Assembly (NCBI RefSeq): GCF_026107515.2
Contig: NZ_JAPCHW010000004.1
Location: 372,001 to 436,000 of the forward strand
Source of the DNA: Glutamicibacter sp. MNS18
GTDB taxonomy: Bacteria > Actinomycetota > Actinomycetes > Actinomycetales > Micrococcaceae
Direction: 5' to 3'
Length of the DNA: 64,000 nucleotides
The notes under the pieces were generated by a model. It saw only the letters and a program-made list of their open reading frames with translations, was not told the DNA's origin and did not search any database. Every line of letters starts with the position of its first letter. Within the stretch, counting starts at the first letter, position 1. Below, one piece after another: positions 62,463 to 64,000 of the stretch. The position numbers and the translations under genes were made by a program.

Positions 62463-63422
62463 ATGGCTACCACCCGCCACTTTTTGACCGACCTGGACCT
62501 GTCCCCGGCCGAACAGCGTGAGGTGCTGGACCTGGCCCTGGAGATGAAGGCAGAGAAGTACGGCTTCACCCCGTATGCCGGCCCGCAGACCGTGGCAGTG
62601 TTCTTCGACAAGACCAGCACCCGCACCCGGGTGTCCTTCCACGCCGGGATCGCCGAACTGGGCGGCTCGCCGCTGATTATCAACTCCGGCGAATCCCAGC
62701 TGGGGCACAAGGAATCGATCCCCGATTCGGCCAAGGTGCTCGAACGCATGGTCTCCACCATCGTGTGGCGCACCTATGCCCAGTCGGGGCTGGAGGAGAT
62801 GGCCGCGAACTCCTCGGTGCCGGTGATCAACGCCCTGTCGGACGACTACCATCCCTGCCAGCTGCTGGCCGACCTGCTCACCGTGCGCGAGCACAAGGGC
62901 GAGCTGGCGGGACTGACCATGAGCTACCTGGGGGATGCGGCGAACAATATGGCCAACTCCTACCTGCTGGCCGGTGTCAATGCCGGAATGCACGTGCGCA
63001 TCGCCGGGCCCGAAGGCTACCTGCCCGCCGAATCGATCGTCGTCGCCGCGCAGGAACGCGCCGCACTGACCGGCGGGTCGGTGACCATCACCACCGATGC
63101 GGCCGCCGCGTTGGCCGATGCCGACGTCATCGCCACCGACACCTGGGTCTCCATGGGCCAGGAGGAGGAGAAGGAGGCCCGGCTGAAGCTGTTCACCGAC
63201 TACGCGGTCACCAGCGCGGCACTGGCCCGGGCCAAGGACGATGCGATCGTGCTGCACTGCCTGCCGGCCTACCGCGGCTACGAGATCGAGGCGGCGGTCA
63301 TCGACGGACCCCAGTCGGTGGTTTTCGACGAGGCCGAAAACCGGGTGCACGCGCAGAAGGCCATCATGGCCTGGCTGATGGCCGCCTCCGGGTTGGCCGC
63401 CAGTGTCCGGGAAGCGAAGTAG
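62463..63422 (+). CDS. argF: Ornithine carbamoyltransferase
   Basis: It forms citrulline from ornithine and carbamoyl phosphate. It has 319 residues with the carbamoyl phosphate loop STRTR (52-56), FHAGIAELGGSPLII, the DYHPCQ.LADLLT motif and the ornithine-site HCLPAYRG (about 265). argR begins one base after its stop. Confidence 0.97.
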   Translation: MATTRHFLTDLDLSPAEQREVLDLALEMKAEKYGFTPYAGPQTVAVFFDKTSTRTRVSFHAGIAELGGSPLIINSGESQLGHKESIPDSAKVLERMVSTIVWRTYAQSGLEEMAANSSVPVINALSDDYHPCQLLADLLTVREHKGELAGLTMSYLGDAANNMANSYLLAGVNAGMHVRIAGPEGYLPAESIVVAAQERAALTGGSVTITTDAAAALADADVIATDTWVSMGQEEEKEARLKLFTDYAVTSAALARAKDDAIVLHCLPAYRGYEIEAAVIDGPQSVVFDEAENRVHAQKAIMAWLMAASGLAASVREAK

Positions 63423-63423
63423 C

Positions 63424-63927
63424 GTGGCTGCCCAACCCAGCACCAAGACGGCCCGGCAGGCGCGGATCCGCACCTTCCTGGGCAACCACTCGGTCAAGTC
63501 CCAGGCCGAGTTGCTGGCGCTGCTCAAGGACGACGGGCTGGAGGTCACCCAGGCCACCTTGTCCCGGGATCTGGTGGAAATCGGGGCGGTACGCATCCGC
63601 GATGCCTCCGGGCAGCTGATCTACGCGGTACGCCAGGAAGGCGGGGACCGTTCCCCGCAGTCCGCGCTCACCCAGGAGGTGCTGGACGCGCGATTGGCCA
63701 AGATCTGCCAGGAGCAACTGGTCACCGCCGAGGCGTCGGGAAATATCGTGGTGCTGCGCACCCCGCCGGGAGCGGCGAACCTGCTCGCACTGGCGATCGA
63801 CCACTCGCAGATCCCCGCGATCCTGGGCTGTATCGCCGGGGACGACACCATCATGGTGATCACCCGCAATGCCGAGGGCGGGGCGGATGTCGCCAGCCGC
63901 TTCCTGCAGCTGGCCGATACCAACTAG
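63424..63927 (+). CDS. argR: Arginine repressor ArgR
   Basis: This 167-residue protein has an N-terminal winged helix (VKSQAELLALLKDDGLEVTQATLSRDL) and a C-terminal arginine-binding hexamerisation domain (PPGAANLLALAIDHSQIPAILGCIAGDDTIMVI). It is expected to bind the box in front of argC with arginine as corepressor. I take the GTG one base after the argF stop. An in-frame GTG seven codons earlier, inside argF, is less likely. Confidence 0.95.
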   Translation: MAAQPSTKTARQARIRTFLGNHSVKSQAELLALLKDDGLEVTQATLSRDLVEIGAVRIRDASGQLIYAVRQEGGDRSPQSALTQEVLDARLAKICQEQLVTAEASGNIVVLRTPPGAANLLALAIDHSQIPAILGCIAGDDTIMVITRNAEGGADVASRFLQLADTN

Positions 63928-64000
63928 CAGGCCGGGACCGGTACCGTGCCCCCAGGCCGGTTCCCTGCCGCGGCCCCACCGCCGGCAACGGCAGCGGACC

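Noticed and set aside
1-64000. tRNA/rRNA genes, CRISPR arrays, insertion sequences, prophage
   Set aside because: I found no cloverleaf-like sequences, no spaced direct repeats and no transposase, integrase or phage structural genes in any frame.
63928-64000. Terminator or gene start after argR
   Set aside because: The last 73 bases hold only short GC-rich repeats (ACCGGT, GGCCGG) without a convincing stem or an open frame of note before the window ends.

Overview
The window is about 64 kb of high-GC chromosomal DNA from an actinobacterium, most likely a member of the Micrococcaceae (Arthrobacter/Glutamicibacter-like). The signs are the order ftsK-pgsA-cinA-clgR-DUF3046-recA-recX-miaB-miaA-dapF-hflX-dinG-lexA, a PriA-type HisA, a LysM protein divergent from lexA, and a ribosomal protein L20 with a C-terminal extension. 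I see no rRNA or tRNA genes, insertion sequences, prophage or CRISPR array.

Layout. 1-7.7 kb: end of RNase J; a four-gene osmoprotectant ABC importer joined by ATGA overlaps; a damaged ABC-2 type exporter locus with one in-frame stop and one frameshift. 7.7-25.5 kb: FtsK, phospholipid synthesis, ClgR, recombination/SOS genes (recA, recX, dinG, lexA and a LysM cell-division-inhibitor-like gene, with LexA boxes), tRNA modification (miaB, miaA), dapF, a methyltransferase, hflX and a GH76 protein. 25.6-29 kb: hisC-hisB-hisH-(50-aa membrane protein)-priA with a strong terminator. 29.2-35.3 kb: an unusual tripartite tricarboxylate transporter locus. Its substrate-binding protein is fused through one membrane helix to a PrpF-type isomerase, its two membrane subunits are fused to each other, a UspA gene follows, and a LysR regulator is divergent.

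35.4-46.4 kb: SseB-like protein, MFS permease, DUF1844, the translation cluster infC-rpmI-rplT (apparent ATC start and leader attenuator for infC), a TrmH-type methyltransferase, Nudix hydrolase, LppM-like lipoprotein and pheST. 46.6-52.8 kb: a DUF2975/XRE pair, GNAT acetyltransferase, an MFS remnant abutting a ClpX-type zinc-finger/HTH gene, DUF5129 protein, PPK2 and an M1 peptidase. 52.8-57.9 kb: a 1300-residue Pls/PosA-type non-ribosomal peptide synthetase whose adenylation pocket reads lysine-like, and a quinone oxidoreductase. 58-64 kb: argC-J-B-D-F-R, with an ArgR-box-like sequence over the argC promoter.

A recurrent theme is apparent leaderless transcription. At nine genes a TANNNT hexamer lies exactly six bases before the start codon, with no convincing ribosome-binding site. 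The most novel-looking locus is the PrpF-TctC / TctA-TctB fusion system at 29.2-35.3 kb.
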